Positions 20,438 to 30,162 of a stretch of 64,000 bases of DNA are shown here, piece after piece. Each line of letters begins with the position of its first letter. The first letter of the stretch is position 1. The stretch is from contig NZ_JAPFPY010000012.1 in assembly GCF_026240945.1 (NCBI RefSeq), positions 62,001 through 126,000 of the forward strand. Direction: 5' to 3'. A program made the position numbers and the translations under genes. The notes beneath the pieces are model-generated. The model did not search any database. It had not been told where the DNA came from and was given only the letters and a program-made list of their open reading frames with translations. The stretch comes from Mycolicibacterium sp. J2 (lineage in GTDB: Bacteria > Actinomycetota > Actinomycetes > Mycobacteriales > Mycobacteriaceae).

Positions 20438-21079
20438 ATGACGTGGCAGGTGTGGCTGGCATTCCTCGGGGCCGCGATCGCGATCAGCGTGTCCCCCGGC
20501 GCGGGTGCCGTGCAGTCGATGGCGACCGGGATGGCGCACGGCCTGCGCCGCGGCTACTGGAGCATCCTCGGCCTGGAGATCGGGTTGATGCTGCAGCTGG
20601 CCCTGGTGGCCGCCGGGCTCGGCGCGGTGGTCACCCGGTCGGTCATCGCGTTCACGGTGATCAAGTGGATCGGCGTCGGTTATCTGGCCTACCTGGCCGT
20701 CAAGCAATGGCGCACCGCCACCACCGATCTGCGCGAGACCGTCGGCAAGGTGGGCCACCACGGTGGCGGCCGGGCGGCCCTGGTCACGCGCGGCTTCCTG
20801 GTGAACGCGACCAACCCGAAGGGCCTGGTGTTCTTCCTTGCGGTGCTGCCGCAGTTCGTGGTGCCGACCGCACCGCTGCTGCCGCAGTACCTGGCGATCG
20901 GCGCGACGATGATCGTCGTCGACTGCGTGGTGATGGGGCTCTACACCGGCCTGGCCATGCGGTTGGTGGATTGGCTGCACACCCCGCGGCAGCAGACGAT
21001 CCTGAACCGGGTGTTCTCCGGCCTGTTCGCCACCGCGGCCGTCGTGTTGTCGTTCGTGCGCAGGGGCGTGCCGGCCTGA
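20438..21079 (+). CDS. LysE/RhtB-family amino-acid exporter
   Basis: 213 aa integral membrane protein with about six hydrophobic segments. LysE-family features: the N-terminal helix ending in ISVSPGAGAVQSMATGMAHGLRRG, the GVGYLAYLAVKQWR helix, and NATNPKGLVFFLAVLPQF in the second half. Members export amino acids or derivatives by proton antiport. The following TetR gene starts 43 nt later and may regulate it. Substrate not predictable. Confidence 0.92.
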   Translation: MTWQVWLAFLGAAIAISVSPGAGAVQSMATGMAHGLRRGYWSILGLEIGLMLQLALVAAGLGAVVTRSVIAFTVIKWIGVGYLAYLAVKQWRTATTDLRETVGKVGHHGGGRAALVTRGFLVNATNPKGLVFFLAVLPQFVVPTAPLLPQYLAIGATMIVVDCVVMGLYTGLAMRLVDWLHTPRQQTILNRVFSGLFATAAVVLSFVRRGVPA

Positions 21080-21121
21080 TAGTTGAGCGATCGTTCCGGT
21101 ATCGCCGGTAGCATCGCTGCC

Positions 21122-21691
21122 ATGCCCCGTCCCGACCGCAGCCGCGCCGCGCTGCTGGATACCGCGGCGCAATTGTTCCGCCGGCAGGGGTACGCGGCCA
21201 CCGGCGTCAACCAGATCCTCGATGTCGCGCAGGTCAAGGCGGGCTCGCTCTACCACCACTTCCCCGACGGCAAGGCCGAACTGGCGGCCGCCGTCGTCGA
21301 CACGGTCGGCGGCGGGATCGGCGCACTGCTGCGCCAACTGCTGGCGGCCGACGAACCCGCCGCCGACATCGTGGACCGCTGGGTGGACGTGATGGCTGCC
21401 AACCTGCGCGCCGACGAACGTGACGGCTGCCCCATCGAACCGATCGCCACCGAGTCGGTGACCGCCAGCCCGGTGGTGCGGGCCGCGTCGGCGCGGGCGT
21501 TCGGCGACTGGATCGGTGCGGTCGCCGACCGGTTGCGCGCCGACGGCTGGGAACCGGCACCCGCGGACGAGACGGCGCGCGCGATCCTCTCGTTGATCGA
21601 GGGCGCCCTGCTGCTGTCCCGGGTGTCGGGCGAACCCAGCGCGCTGCTGGCGGTCAAGACCGCGGCACGCGCCCTGCTCGAGCGCGGTTAG
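21122..21691 (+). CDS. TetR-family transcriptional regulator
   Basis: 189 aa from ATG 21122, chosen because TAGCAT (21109-21114) lies 7 nt upstream as a leaderless -10; an in-frame TTG at 21083 would add 13 residues. N-terminal HTH at about residues 20-45 (GYAATGVNQILDVAQVKAGSLYHHF). A near-palindrome GAGCGATCGTTC at 21084-21095 could be its operator. The stop overlaps the convergent nadC stop by 3 bp (TTAG). Likely controls itself and perhaps the LysE exporter. Confidence 0.9.
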   Translation: MPRPDRSRAALLDTAAQLFRRQGYAATGVNQILDVAQVKAGSLYHHFPDGKAELAAAVVDTVGGGIGALLRQLLAADEPAADIVDRWVDVMAANLRADERDGCPIEPIATESVTASPVVRAASARAFGDWIGAVADRLRADGWEPAPADETARAILSLIEGALLLSRVSGEPSALLAVKTAARALLERG

Positions 21692-22545
21692 GTGTCCAAC
21701 CCGATGTCGAGCACCCGCACCGAATGGGTCAGCGCGCCGACGGCGAGGTAATCCACGCCGGTGGCCGCGTAACCGGCCGCCGACTCCAGCGAGAGCCCGC
21801 CGGAGGATTCCAATTGCGTTGCCGGCGAACGACTGTCGCGGCGCTGTACGGCGATCTGGGTCTGCCACACCGGGAAGTTGTCCAACAGGACCAGTTCCAC
21901 GCCGGCACCCAGCACGTCGTCCAGTTGCTCCAGCGAGTCGACCTCGACCTCGCACGGCAGGTCCGGTGCGGCGGCACGCACCGCGTTCAGCGCGGCCAGC
22001 ACCGAGCCGGCCGCCGCGACATGGTTGTCCTTGATCAGGGCGGCATCGCCCAGGCCCATCCGGTGGTTCACACCGCCGCCGACGCGCACGGCGTACTTCT
22101 GCAGGGCGCGCAGCCCGGGCAGGGTCTTGCGGGTATCCCTGATCTTGGCCCGGGTGCCCTCCACGGCGTCCACCCACCCGGCGGTGGCGGTGGCGATCCC
22201 GGACAGGTGGCACACCAGGTTCAGCATGGTGCGCTCGGCGGTGAGCAGACCTTGCGCGGGAGCGCGGACCGTCAGCAGGGCCTGGCCGGCCGTCAGGCGG
22301 GCGCCGTCCTGCACCCTGTCGAGCACGGTGTAGCCGTCGGGACCGAGCACCTCGTCGAGCACCAGCAAGGCGATGTCGACGCCGGCGACCACCCCGGGTT
22401 CCCGGGTGGCCATCGACGCGGTGGTCACCGCGTCGGCGGGCACGGTGGCCGCGGTGGTGACGTCGGGCCCGTAGCGCAGGTCCTCGTCGAGGCCGCGGGC
22501 GATGACGGCGCGGGCCTCGTCGAGTTCGTCGGCCGACGGCTTCAC
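21688..22545 (-). CDS. nadC: Nicotinate-nucleotide pyrophosphorylase (carboxylating)
   Basis: Quinolinate phosphoribosyltransferase, forming nicotinate mononucleotide in de novo NAD synthesis. 285 aa, GTG 22545 overlapping the nadB stop. Motifs: ERTMLNLVCHLSGIAT, KIRDTRKTLPGLR (substrate-binding Arg/Lys), GGGVNHRMGLGDAALIKDNH, EVEVDSLEQ, LLDNF and ESSGG. Ends with TAA inside the TetR stop region. Confidence 0.97.
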   Translation of the reverse strand: MKPSADELDEARAVIARGLDEDLRYGPDVTTAATVPADAVTTASMATREPGVVAGVDIALLVLDEVLGPDGYTVLDRVQDGARLTAGQALLTVRAPAQGLLTAERTMLNLVCHLSGIATATAGWVDAVEGTRAKIRDTRKTLPGLRALQKYAVRVGGGVNHRMGLGDAALIKDNHVAAAGSVLAALNAVRAAAPDLPCEVEVDSLEQLDDVLGAGVELVLLDNFPVWQTQIAVQRRDSRSPATQLESSGGLSLESAAGYAATGVDYLAVGALTHSVRVLDIGLDT

Positions 22546-24137
22546 CGGGCACCTCCCGACACGGTGGCGGGCGCCAGGACGGCCGGCGCCCCGGCCGCGT
22601 CGAGCCGCACGGTGATGCTCTTCGCTTGCGCCGGATCGGTGTTCGGGTGATCGGCGCGGTGGTGACAGCCGCGCGACTCGGTGCGTTCGGCGGCGGCCAC
22701 GGCCACCGCCCGGGCGGTCATGGTCAAAGCGGCATCCTCGAAATCGGTGCGGTTGGTGACGACGCGGGTCCCCGTGCTGTTCAGCACGGCGGTCAGGTGG
22801 GCCAGCCCGTCGGCGTCGCGGACCACGGCGGCGTCCCGGCTCATCGCCCGCTGCAGCGCACCGCGGTCCAGCGTGGGCTCGGCGGCAACCTCCGGCACCC
22901 GGGAAAGGACCGGACCGGCGGCCAGGGCGTGGGCGGCGGCGGCGCGCCCGGCCCGGCCACCGACGACGAGGCCTTCCAGCAGGCTGTTGGACGCCAGCCG
23001 GTTGGCACCGTGCATCCCGGTGCGGGCGACCTCGCCGGCGGCGAACAATCCCGGAAGTTCGGTACGGCCGTGCACATCGGTGGTGACGCCGCCACAGCTG
23101 TAATGCGCGCCGGGCACCACCGGGATGGGTTGGCGGGCCGGGTCGATCCCGGCCGCCAGGCAGGCCGCGGTGACCGTCGGAAACCGGTGCGCCACATCGG
23201 GTATCGCGGTGGCATCGAGGTAGACGCACGGGTCGCCGGTCTCGCGCAGCCGCGCGTCGATGGCGGCGGCCACCACGTCCCGCGGCGCCAGGTCACCCAT
23301 CGGGTGCACGCCCGCGGTCACCGAACGGCCCCGGCGGTCGAGCAGGACGGCCCCTTCGCCGCGGATCGCCTCGGTGATCAACGGGCGGCGCCCGCCGGCC
23401 GCACCGGTGTAGAGCATCGTCGGGTGGAACTGGATGAACTCCAGGTCGGTGACGGTGCACCCGGCCCGCAGTGCCAGCGCCACCCCGTCGCCGGTCGACC
23501 CGTCCGGATTGGTGGTGGCGGCGTACAGGTGGCCCAGACCACCGGTGGCCAGGATGACCGCCGGCGCGTGCAGCACGCCCGGCCCGTCCGGACTGTGTAC
23601 CAGCACGCCGGTCACCTGGTCGGCGTCGCGGCAGATCTGCAGTGCCACATGGTTGCGCCGGATGTCCAGATGGGCGGCGGCGTGGTCGAGCGCGCGCTGC
23701 ACCTCAGCCCCGGTGGCGTCGCCACCGGCATGGATGATGCGACGCCGGGTGTGGCCACCCTCGCGGGTCAGCGACCAGTGGCCGGGGGTGGACTCGTCGA
23801 ACCGGGCGCCGTCGGCCACCAGGTCGGCGACGGCCCGGTAACCGTCGGCGACGATGGAGCGCACCGCCTCGGCGTCGCACAGCCCGCCGCCGGCGGCCAG
23901 GGTGTCGGCGACGTGCGCCTCCACCGAGTCGTGGTCCGCCCGGAAGGCCTCGGGCAGCACCACGGCGATGCCGCCTTGCGCGTAGAAGGTGGCCGTCTCG
24001 GCAATCTTGCTGAGCACCACCACTTTCCGGCCGGCCCGCACGGCGGCCAGCGCGGCGACCAGCCCGGCCACCCCGGTGCCGATGACGACGACGTCAGCGC
24101 GTTGTTGCCAGTGGGTGGCGCCACCGCACGCGGTCAT
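22542..24137 (-). CDS. nadB: L-aspartate oxidase
   Basis: FAD enzyme oxidising aspartate to iminoaspartate for NadA. 531 aa from ATG 24137 (ATGA overlap with nadA). Rossmann motif [11 protein letters not shown] at the N-terminus (the usual second Gly region reads GTGVAG), [22 protein letters not shown], the active-site Arg block FIQFHPTML, and [22 protein letters not shown]. The C-terminal helical domain ends with a Pro/Ala-rich tail. Confidence 0.96.
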   Translation of the reverse strand: MTACGGATHWQQRADVVVIGTGVAGLVAALAAVRAGRKVVVLSKIAETATFYAQGGIAVVLPEAFRADHDSVEAHVADTLAAGGGLCDAEAVRSIVADGYRAVADLVADGARFDESTPGHWSLTREGGHTRRRIIHAGGDATGAEVQRALDHAAAHLDIRRNHVALQICRDADQVTGVLVHSPDGPGVLHAPAVILATGGLGHLYAATTNPDGSTGDGVALALRAGCTVTDLEFIQFHPTMLYTGAAGGRRPLITEAIRGEGAVLLDRRGRSVTAGVHPMGDLAPRDVVAAAIDARLRETGDPCVYLDATAIPDVAHRFPTVTAACLAAGIDPARQPIPVVPGAHYSCGGVTTDVHGRTELPGLFAAGEVARTGMHGANRLASNSLLEGLVVGGRAGRAAAAHALAAGPVLSRVPEVAAEPTLDRGALQRAMSRDAAVVRDADGLAHLTAVLNSTGTRVVTNRTDFEDAALTMTARAVAVAAAERTESRGCHHRADHPNTDPAQAKSITVRLDAAGAPAVLAPATVSGGAR

Positions 24138-25195
24138 TCCCCGCCGCCGGGCTGCCCGATCTCGATCATGCGCTGCACGCTCTTGCTGGCCGCCGCCGCG
24201 ACATCCAAGTCGACGTGCACCTCGTCGGCACCTTCGACCAGGCAACGCAGCAGCGCGGCCGGGGTGATCATCTTCATGTACGTGCAAGACGCCCGGTCGT
24301 TGACCGCCACGAAGTCGACTTCCGGTGCGGCGCGGCGTAATTGGTGCAGCATGCCGACCTCGGTGGCAACCAGCACCTGCCGGGCGTCCGTCGCCCGGGC
24401 GGCGTCCAGCATGCCGCCGGTGGACAGGATCTTGACCCGGTCCTGCGGCACCGCACCCTCGCCGGCCAGGTACAGCGCCGAGGTGGCGCAGCCACATTCG
24501 GGGTGCACGAACAGCTCGGCCTCCGGATGACTGCGAGCCTGGGCGGCCAATTCGTCACCGTTGATGCCGGCGTGCACGTGGCATTCGCCGGCCCAGATGT
24601 GCAGGTTCTCGCGGCCGGTGACCCGGCGCACGTGGGCGCCGAGGAACTGGTCGGGGCAGAACAGCACGGTGCGGTCCTCCGGAATGGAGGCGACCACCTC
24701 GACCGCGTTGGACGAGGTGCAGCAGATGTCGGTGAGCGCCTTCACCGCCGCGGTGGTGTTGACGTAGGAGACGACGACGGCGTCGGGGAACTCGGCCTTC
24801 CAGGCCCGTAGTTCGTCGGCGGTGATCGAGTCCGCCAGCGAGCAGCCGGCGCGCTGGTCCGGGATCAGCACCATCTTCTCCGGTGACAGGATCTTGGCGG
24901 TCTCGGCCATGAAGTGCACGCCGCAGAACACGATGGTGTCCTCGGGCGCGGCCGCGGCGATGCGGGACAGCGCCAGCGAGTCCCCGACATGGTCGGCCAC
25001 GTCCTGGATCTCGGGCAGCTGATAGTTGTGCGCCAGCACCGTCGCATTGCGCAGATCGGCGAGCCTGCGGATCTCCGCCGCCCACTGCGCGTCGGCGACG
25101 ACGCCCCCGTAGCCGCCGGGACCGTCGACGATGCGCGACGCCAGCGCGCCGGCGCGCTCCGCGGTCGGTGCCCCAGTGCGATCCAGGACCGTCAT
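24134..25195 (-). CDS. nadA: Quinolinate synthase
   Basis: Condenses iminoaspartate with dihydroxyacetone phosphate to quinolinate using a [4Fe-4S] cluster. 353 aa. Likely cluster ligands are Cys91 ([10 protein letters not shown]), Cys205 (WAGECHVH) and Cys304 (ASCTYMKM), with further Cys in HPECGC. Also LAHNYQ near residue 55 and GCSLAD. ATG 25195 is preceded by AAGGAGA. First gene of nadABC, divergent from nrtR. Confidence 0.97.
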   Translation of the reverse strand: MTVLDRTGAPTAERAGALASRIVDGPGGYGGVVADAQWAAEIRRLADLRNATVLAHNYQLPEIQDVADHVGDSLALSRIAAAAPEDTIVFCGVHFMAETAKILSPEKMVLIPDQRAGCSLADSITADELRAWKAEFPDAVVVSYVNTTAAVKALTDICCTSSNAVEVVASIPEDRTVLFCPDQFLGAHVRRVTGRENLHIWAGECHVHAGINGDELAAQARSHPEAELFVHPECGCATSALYLAGEGAVPQDRVKILSTGGMLDAARATDARQVLVATEVGMLHQLRRAAPEVDFVAVNDRASCTYMKMITPAALLRCLVEGADEVHVDLDVAAAASKSVQRMIEIGQPGGGE

Positions 25196-25221
25196 GGCCG
25201 TCTCCTTAGGTGAAGCCTGTC

Positions 25222-25245
25222 AAGCCAGGTTGGTGAAGCCAGGTT
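25222..25245. repeat. 10-bp direct repeat AAGCCAGGTT in the nadA-nrtR gap
   Basis: Copies at 25222-25231 and 25236-25245, 14 bp apart; the second runs into the left arm of the NrtR-type palindrome. A partial copy (TGAAGCC) is at 25211. It lies in the nadA 5' leader. Function unknown. Confidence 0.45.
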
Positions 25246-25264
25246 TTCGACTTACAATCGAAAA
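25244..25264. promoter_or_regulatory. NrtR-type operator overlapping the nrtR -10
   Basis: Perfect palindrome TTTTCGA-N7-TCGAAAA (21 bp). The -10 element TACAAT (25253-25258) of nrtR lies at its centre, 7 nt before the nrtR ATG, so a bound repressor would block its own leaderless promoter and probably that of nadA. Identity as the NrtR box is inferred from position and from the known NrtR control of nad genes. Confidence 0.75.
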
Positions 25265-25265
25265 C

Positions 25266-25958
25266 ATGTCACATATTAGCACCGGGCACGAAGTGCTGGC
25301 CGTCGTGTTCCAGGTGCGCCAGCTGTCGACAAAGAAACCCCAGCTCAGCGTGCTGTTATGGGAGCGGGCGATGGAGCCCCAGCGCGGCGCGTGGTCACTG
25401 CCGGGTGGCCGGCTGCGTCACGACGAGGACATGACCAGTTCAGTCCGTCGTCAACTGGCCGAGAAGGTCGACCTGCGTGAACTGGCCCACCTGGAGCAGC
25501 TCGCCGTGTTCTCCGACCCGGCCCGGGTACCCGGGCCGCGCACCATCGCCTCGACCTTCCTGGGACTCGTGCCTTCCCCCGCCACCCCGGAACTTCCGCC
25601 GGACACCCGCTGGCATCCCGTCTCGGCGCTGCCCCCGATGGCCTTCGACCACGGGCCGATGGTCACCAACGCGCACGCCCGGCTGATCGCCAAACTCTCC
25701 TACACGAATATCGGATTTGCCTTGGCACCAAGGGAATTCGCCCTTTCCACGCTGCGGGACATCTACAGCGCGGCACTCGGGCACCCGGTCGACGCCACCA
25801 ACCTGCAGCGCGTACTGGAACGCCGCAACGTCATCACCAGGACCGGCACCACGGCCCGCTCCGGCCGCAGCGGCGGCCGTCCTGCGGCGCTCTACCGGTT
25901 CACCGAGGCCCGCTACCGGGTCACCGACGAATTCGCCGCCTTGCGCCCGCCCGGGTGA
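25266..25958 (+). CDS. nrtR: Nudix-related NAD-biosynthesis repressor NrtR
   Basis: 230 aa from ATG 25266. An N-terminal Nudix fold (about residues 10-145) is followed by a C-terminal winged helix (PREFALSTLRDIYSAALG..VDATNLQRVLERRNVI). The Nudix box is degenerate: GGRLRHDE..RRQLAEKV has Gln and Lys where catalytic Glu are expected, so it probably binds an ADP-ribose-type ligand without hydrolysing it. This is the architecture of NrtR, which represses nad genes in mycobacteria (Rv1593c type). Divergent from nadABC, with the operator overlapping its promoter. Confidence 0.92.
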   Translation: MSHISTGHEVLAVVFQVRQLSTKKPQLSVLLWERAMEPQRGAWSLPGGRLRHDEDMTSSVRRQLAEKVDLRELAHLEQLAVFSDPARVPGPRTIASTFLGLVPSPATPELPPDTRWHPVSALPPMAFDHGPMVTNAHARLIAKLSYTNIGFALAPREFALSTLRDIYSAALGHPVDATNLQRVLERRNVITRTGTTARSGRSGGRPAALYRFTEARYRVTDEFAALRPPG

Positions 25959-26000
25959 GTCGACTGGATTCTTAGACCACTCTTAAGTAAGAATGCCCGG

Positions 26001-27353
26001 ATGGACCTGGGCAGTGCGGCCACCGCGACCGGCGCCGAATGGATCGGGTGCGTGCCGCACGAGGCACTCGACCGGGGCGCCCGCCCCCAGCTGCCCCATG
26101 ACGACCCGTTCTACGACGCGCCGACCGGATTCCAGCACGCCGAGCCGGGCACCGTGTTGCGCAGCCGCGACGTCGAGGTGGCGTTCCTCGGCCTGATCCC
26201 GCAGCAGGTGCGGGCCGTGCAGCTGCTGTACCGGACCACCGACATGAAGGGCAGACCGGACGCCGCCGCCACCACCGTGCTGCTGCCGGCCGACCGGGAC
26301 CTGGCCGGCTCGGCGCCACTGATCTCCTATCAGTGCGCCATCGACGCCATCACCTCGCGATGCTTCCCGTCCTATGCCCTGCGCCGTCGCGCCGTGGCCC
26401 CGGGCGCGGTACCGCAGTTCGAACTTCTTCTCATCGCCGCCGCGATCGCCGAGGGCTGGGCGGTGTCGGTGCCCGACCACGAGGGCCGCGCCGGCAGCTG
26501 GGGCACCCCGTACGAGCCGGGCTACCGCATCCTCGACGGGCTGCGCGCGGCGCTCGGCTCCGAACGCCTCGACCTGTCACCCGATGCGCCGATCGGCCTG
26601 TGGGGCTACTCGGGCGGCGGCCTGGCCACCGCCTGGGCGGCCGAGATGAGCGGCAGCTACGCGCCCGAACTGAACATCGTCGCGGCCGTCCTCGGCTCGC
26701 CCGTCGGCGATCTGGGCCACACCTTCCGGCGGCTCAACGGCACCTTCGCCTCGGCGCTGCCCGCGCTGGTGGTCGCCGCGCTGGCCGACGTCTACCCGGG
26801 TCTGCGCCGCATCATCGACGAGCACGCCAACGAGGACGGGCACGAGCTGCTGGAACGGCTGCACCACATGACCACCGTCGAGGCCGTGCTGCGGCTGATG
26901 CGCACCGACATGGGCGACATGCTGGACCAGCCGTTGGAACAGATCCTGGCCACCCCGGAGGTGCGGCACGTCTTCGACGAGATCAAGCTCGGCGCCGCCG
27001 TGCCCAGCCCGCCGGTGCTGATCATCCAGGCCGTGCACGACGAGATCATCTCGGTCGGCGGCATCGACGAACTGGCCGACACCTACGCCTCGGGCGGGGC
27101 CAGCGTCACCTATCACCGGGACATGCTCAGCGAACACCTGCTGCTCCACCCGATGTCGGCCCCGATGGCGCTGCGGTGGCTTGCCGATCGATTCGCCGGC
27201 CGACCGCTCGATGCCAATATCCGCCGCACCAAGTGGCCCACACTGCTGAACCCGTCGACCTACCGGGGCATGGCAAGGCTGGCGGTCATCACCGCGAAAG
27301 TGTTGACCGGACAACGTATTCGGCATCTGCCGCTGTCGGTTTTCGACCGCTGA
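26001..27353 (+). CDS. Secretory-lipase-family (LIP) alpha/beta hydrolase
   Basis: 450 aa, resembling Rv1592c, which also neighbours the NAD regulator. Alpha/beta hydrolase with nucleophile elbow GYSGGG (Ser204), a probable acid in the strand [11 protein letters not shown], and His in the SEHLLLHP segment. The family (PF03583) includes fungal secreted triacylglycerol lipases. No clear signal peptide here: the N-terminus is [14 protein letters not shown], so it may act in the cytoplasm or be exported another way. Likely lipid or ester hydrolysis; natural substrate unknown. Confidence 0.88.
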   Translation: MDLGSAATATGAEWIGCVPHEALDRGARPQLPHDDPFYDAPTGFQHAEPGTVLRSRDVEVAFLGLIPQQVRAVQLLYRTTDMKGRPDAAATTVLLPADRDLAGSAPLISYQCAIDAITSRCFPSYALRRRAVAPGAVPQFELLLIAAAIAEGWAVSVPDHEGRAGSWGTPYEPGYRILDGLRAALGSERLDLSPDAPIGLWGYSGGGLATAWAAEMSGSYAPELNIVAAVLGSPVGDLGHTFRRLNGTFASALPALVVAALADVYPGLRRIIDEHANEDGHELLERLHHMTTVEAVLRLMRTDMGDMLDQPLEQILATPEVRHVFDEIKLGAAVPSPPVLIIQAVHDEIISVGGIDELADTYASGGASVTYHRDMLSEHLLLHPMSAPMALRWLADRFAGRPLDANIRRTKWPTLLNPSTYRGMARLAVITAKVLTGQRIRHLPLSVFDR

Positions 27354-27494
27354 CACCCGGCGCCCGGCGCCGACCCACGCTGTGAATTCCTCTCAGCAAC
27401 CGCCTGCGAAATACCTGCGAAATTGCTGTGCGACCGGCACTATGTCGAAGGCATCCGCCGGACGACGGTGGTCGAGCAAACAGGGAGTCAACCG

Positions 27495-29228
27495 ATGACA
27501 GGCAGACTGACGGGAATCACCGCGAAGACGGCCGCGACCGCCGCGGCCGGCGCGATGGCCCTGGCGGGCACCGCGGCGATCGCGGTCCAGCAGGCCGAGC
27601 CGGCACCGGCCCCACGCGCCGCCCAGTCGATCTCCGCGTCGGCCTCCCTCGCCCGGCTGGCCACCCCGACCACGCTGCTGGCGGCCGTCACCCAGACCTA
27701 TGCGGCCGAGCCGAGCGCGATCCCGCCTGTCAGCCTGTCGATCGGCAACGACACCACGCTGGTCTTGATCCCGCTGGCCGTGCCGGGCTCGTCCCAGGAC
27801 CGGACCGCCCTGTCGGCGCCGGACACCGGTAACCCCCTGACCATCCGGCGCTCGGCGCCGGCCACAGCCACGGCCACGGCCACGGCCGCAGGTGAAGCAC
27901 CTACCGGTGTCGCACCCGCCGGCGCGGCGACGCTGGCCACCACCGTCAGCCTGGCCGACCTACCGGGCGCGATCGCCGGGGTGCTGGGCGACATCGGCGG
28001 CAACATCCCGATCGTCGCGGTGTTCGTCCGCAACGGCACCGCCGCCAACCCGGACGCCGGCCTGCTGATCGGCAACGGCTACAACGTGACCGCCGAGGGC
28101 GTCAACGGCGGGCGCGGCGGTCTGCTGCTGGGCAACGGCGGTAGCGGTGGGCGCTACGGCGACGGCGGCGCGAGCGGGCTGATCGGCAACGGTGGCGCCG
28201 GCGGCGCCGGTGGCGGTGACGGCGGCGCGGCCGGGCTGTTGATCGGCAACGGTGGCCGCGGTGGCGACGGTGCCGGGCTGAATCCGGATGGCGGCAACGG
28301 CGGGCGCGGTGGCTTCCTGGGCGACGGCGGTCGCGGCGGCGACGGTGACAACACGGTCGGCCTGGAGAACGCCGGCCATGGCGGCAACGGCGGGGCCGGT
28401 GGTTTGATCGCGGGCAACGGCGGCCGCGGCGGCGACGGCGCGGACGCCACCGGTCTGAATGCGGTCGGCGGGAACGGCGGAAACGGCGGCACGGCAGGAA
28501 CTCTCGGCGCCGGTGGCAGAGGCGGCACCGGCGGTGACGCGCAGGGTGTCAGCGGGGTCGGCGGCAGCACCGCCACCGGCGGGCGCGGCGGTGACGGCGC
28601 CCAGTCGTTGTACGCACCGGGCAACGGTGGCCGCGGCGGTGACGCCTACACGCCGGAGTCGGACTCGGCGGACGACACCGCCACCGGCGGTGCCGGCGGG
28701 CGCGGCGGCGTGGTCGAGATCGGCGTGGGCGGCACCGGCGGCGCCGGGGGCAACGGCTACGCCGGCGCGGGCCAAGGGACCGGCGGGACCGGCGGTGACA
28801 ACGCCATCGCCGGGAACGGCGGGCGCGGCGGCGCCGGCGGCGCGGGCACGTCGGGCACCGGCACGGGCTCCGGCGGTACCGGTGGCGGCGGCGGGACCAG
28901 CGGCATCGTCGGCGGCGGGGGCCGCGGCGGGGACGGCGGCACCGGCACCCACACGGCGTCCGACGGCACGTCGGCCGGCGGCCAGGGCGGTACGGGCGGC
29001 AACGGCCGCGGCGTCCTCACCCCCGGCGGCCGCGGCGGCAACGGCGGTAACGGCATCGCCGACACGGGTTCGGCCACCGGGGCCGGCGGATCCGGCGGGC
29101 GCGGCGGCAACGGCAACCTCGGTGGTTCCGGTGGCCGCGGCGGCAACGGCGGTTCCGCCGACGGCAGCGGCGGCCAGGGCGGGAGCCCGGGCGGCAACAG
29201 CGGGACGCCGGGCGGCTCGACGGTCTAG
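27495..29228 (+). CDS. Gly-rich PGRS-like protein with signal-like N-terminus, no PE domain
   Basis: 577 aa from ATG 27495 (AGGGAG upstream). Residues 1-40 are an Ala-rich, weakly hydrophobic export-like sequence (TGITAKTAATAAAGAMALAG). Residues 40-175 are Ala/Thr/Pro-rich with a short structured part (ADLPGAIAGVLGDIGGNIPI). From about residue 185 to the end runs a PGRS-type domain of GGxGG/GNGG repeats, opening with GLLIGNG and GLLLGNGGSGG as in PE_PGRS linkers. The PE domain that exports true PE_PGRS proteins through ESX-5 is missing. Probably exported or surface-exposed; function unknown. Confidence 0.85.
   Translation: MTGRLTGITAKTAATAAAGAMALAGTAAIAVQQAEPAPAPRAAQSISASASLARLATPTTLLAAVTQTYAAEPSAIPPVSLSIGNDTTLVLIPLAVPGSSQDRTALSAPDTGNPLTIRRSAPATATATATAAGEAPTGVAPAGAATLATTVSLADLPGAIAGVLGDIGGNIPIVAVFVRNGTAANPDAGLLIGNGYNVTAEGVNGGRGGLLLGNGGSGGRYGDGGASGLIGNGGAGGAGGGDGGAAGLLIGNGGRGGDGAGLNPDGGNGGRGGFLGDGGRGGDGDNTVGLENAGHGGNGGAGGLIAGNGGRGGDGADATGLNAVGGNGGNGGTAGTLGAGGRGGTGGDAQGVSGVGGSTATGGRGGDGAQSLYAPGNGGRGGDAYTPESDSADDTATGGAGGRGGVVEIGVGGTGGAGGNGYAGAGQGTGGTGGDNAIAGNGGRGGAGGAGTSGTGTGSGGTGGGGGTSGIVGGGGRGGDGGTGTHTASDGTSAGGQGGTGGNGRGVLTPGGRGGNGGNGIADTGSATGAGGSGGRGGNGNLGGSGGRGGNGGSADGSGGQGGSPGGNSGTPGGSTV
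28041..29215 (+). repeat. PGRS nucleotide repeat region (GGCGG-type)
   Basis: Degenerate GGCGGCAAC/GGCGG repeats encoding the Gly-Gly-x repeats of the preceding gene. Larger near-repeats around GGCAACGGYGGCCGCGGCGGYG recur many times. Such tracts are prone to in-frame length change by slippage or recombination. Confidence 0.75.
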
Positions 29229-29250
29229 CGTGCGTGCAGGTGCGGCCCGG

Positions 29251-30159
29251 TCACGGTTGGCCGGGCTGCACCTGCGCCAGTGTCGGCAGCCGCCAGTGGC
29301 GGCCCGACTCCAGATCGAATTGCTTGGGCTTGTAACGGAGTAAGCCGCCACCCGGGTACGGGGTGTACTCGCCGAACCAGACCTCGCCGTCCACGGCGTA
29401 CAGATCCACCCGGATGAAATCCCAATCAGCACCGAGGGCGCCGGCGATTTCCAGCATCTTGTCGAGCTCGCGCGGCGGCCGCTCATCGGCAACGGGGCGG
29501 ATGCGCCAGCGCACCGGCAGCCGATTCCATTCGGCGTCCAGAAAGGTCGCCGTCTGGTGGCCGAACCGCCCGCTGTTGACCTGGATGAACTCGACCCGGC
29601 CGTCGAACACGAAGAACTTGTAGTCGGGCGGCGGCGCACCGTCCGACGTCAGGATCTTCTCCTCGAGCAGCAGCGCGGGTGTCGCCTGGCCATAACCCCA
29701 CTCGCCGAGACTGGCCGGGGTGTGCTGCCACCAATGCCTGGTTTGCGCCGTCAGCGTGGCAAGGTCGGCGCTCGCATCCGGCCCGAACAGCACGTGACCG
29801 CTGCTGTGATTGGGTTTGAGCACCCACGGTGGCAATTCGTTGAGGTCGGGGGCGTCGCACAGATCGGTGCCCGCCCAGTAGGTGGCCGGAATCCGGAGGT
29901 CCGCACCGGGATAGGCTGCCCGCGCCATCTCTTTCATCCTCAACTTATCGCAGGCGGCCACGATCCTGTCCCTGCGGTCGTTGATGATCCGCCAGTTGAC
30001 CTTCTCGTTGAACGTGCGCGGTGCGCGGAAATCACCGAGTCGGTGGATCATCACCACGTGGTAGATCTGCCGCAGCACCGGTACCGGTATCGAGGCGATG
30101 ACTCGTCGATGCGCTGCAACGATTTTGGGTGACGGCGTCCTGTTCTTCAGCAGCGGCAT
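29251..30159 (-). CDS. ATP-grasp protein, TupA/teichuronopeptide type
   Basis: 302 aa. Features of the TupA-like ATP-grasp family (PF14305): an N-terminal FNEKVNWRIINDRRD block, ATP-binding strand WVLKPNHSSGHV, ALLLEEKILTSDG, DYKFFVFDGRVEFIQV, and catalytic-end block DWDFIRVDLYAVDGEVWFGEYTPYPGGG with the Asp/Glu metal ligands. Family members sit in cell-wall or capsular polysaccharide loci and probably ligate an amino acid or other carboxylate to a glycan. Starts 3 nt after the formyltransferase stop, so the two form one operon. Confidence 0.85.
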   Translation of the reverse strand: MPLLKNRTPSPKIVAAHRRVIASIPVPVLRQIYHVVMIHRLGDFRAPRTFNEKVNWRIINDRRDRIVAACDKLRMKEMARAAYPGADLRIPATYWAGTDLCDAPDLNELPPWVLKPNHSSGHVLFGPDASADLATLTAQTRHWWQHTPASLGEWGYGQATPALLLEEKILTSDGAPPPDYKFFVFDGRVEFIQVNSGRFGHQTATFLDAEWNRLPVRWRIRPVADERPPRELDKMLEIAGALGADWDFIRVDLYAVDGEVWFGEYTPYPGGGLLRYKPKQFDLESGRHWRLPTLAQVQPGQP

Positions 30160-30162
30160 GGC

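Noticed and set aside
19961..22552. 863-codon open frame on the minus strand across lysE, TetR and nadC
   Set aside because: Arg/His/Gly-rich composition with no family motifs; it runs antisense to two recognisable genes and out of frame over nadC. An artefact of high GC at third positions.
27354..27494. Missing PE domain upstream of the PGRS gene
   Set aside because: Reading all three frames upstream of 27495 gave no PE-like sequence; an earlier ATG at 27423 adds only 24 unrelated residues.
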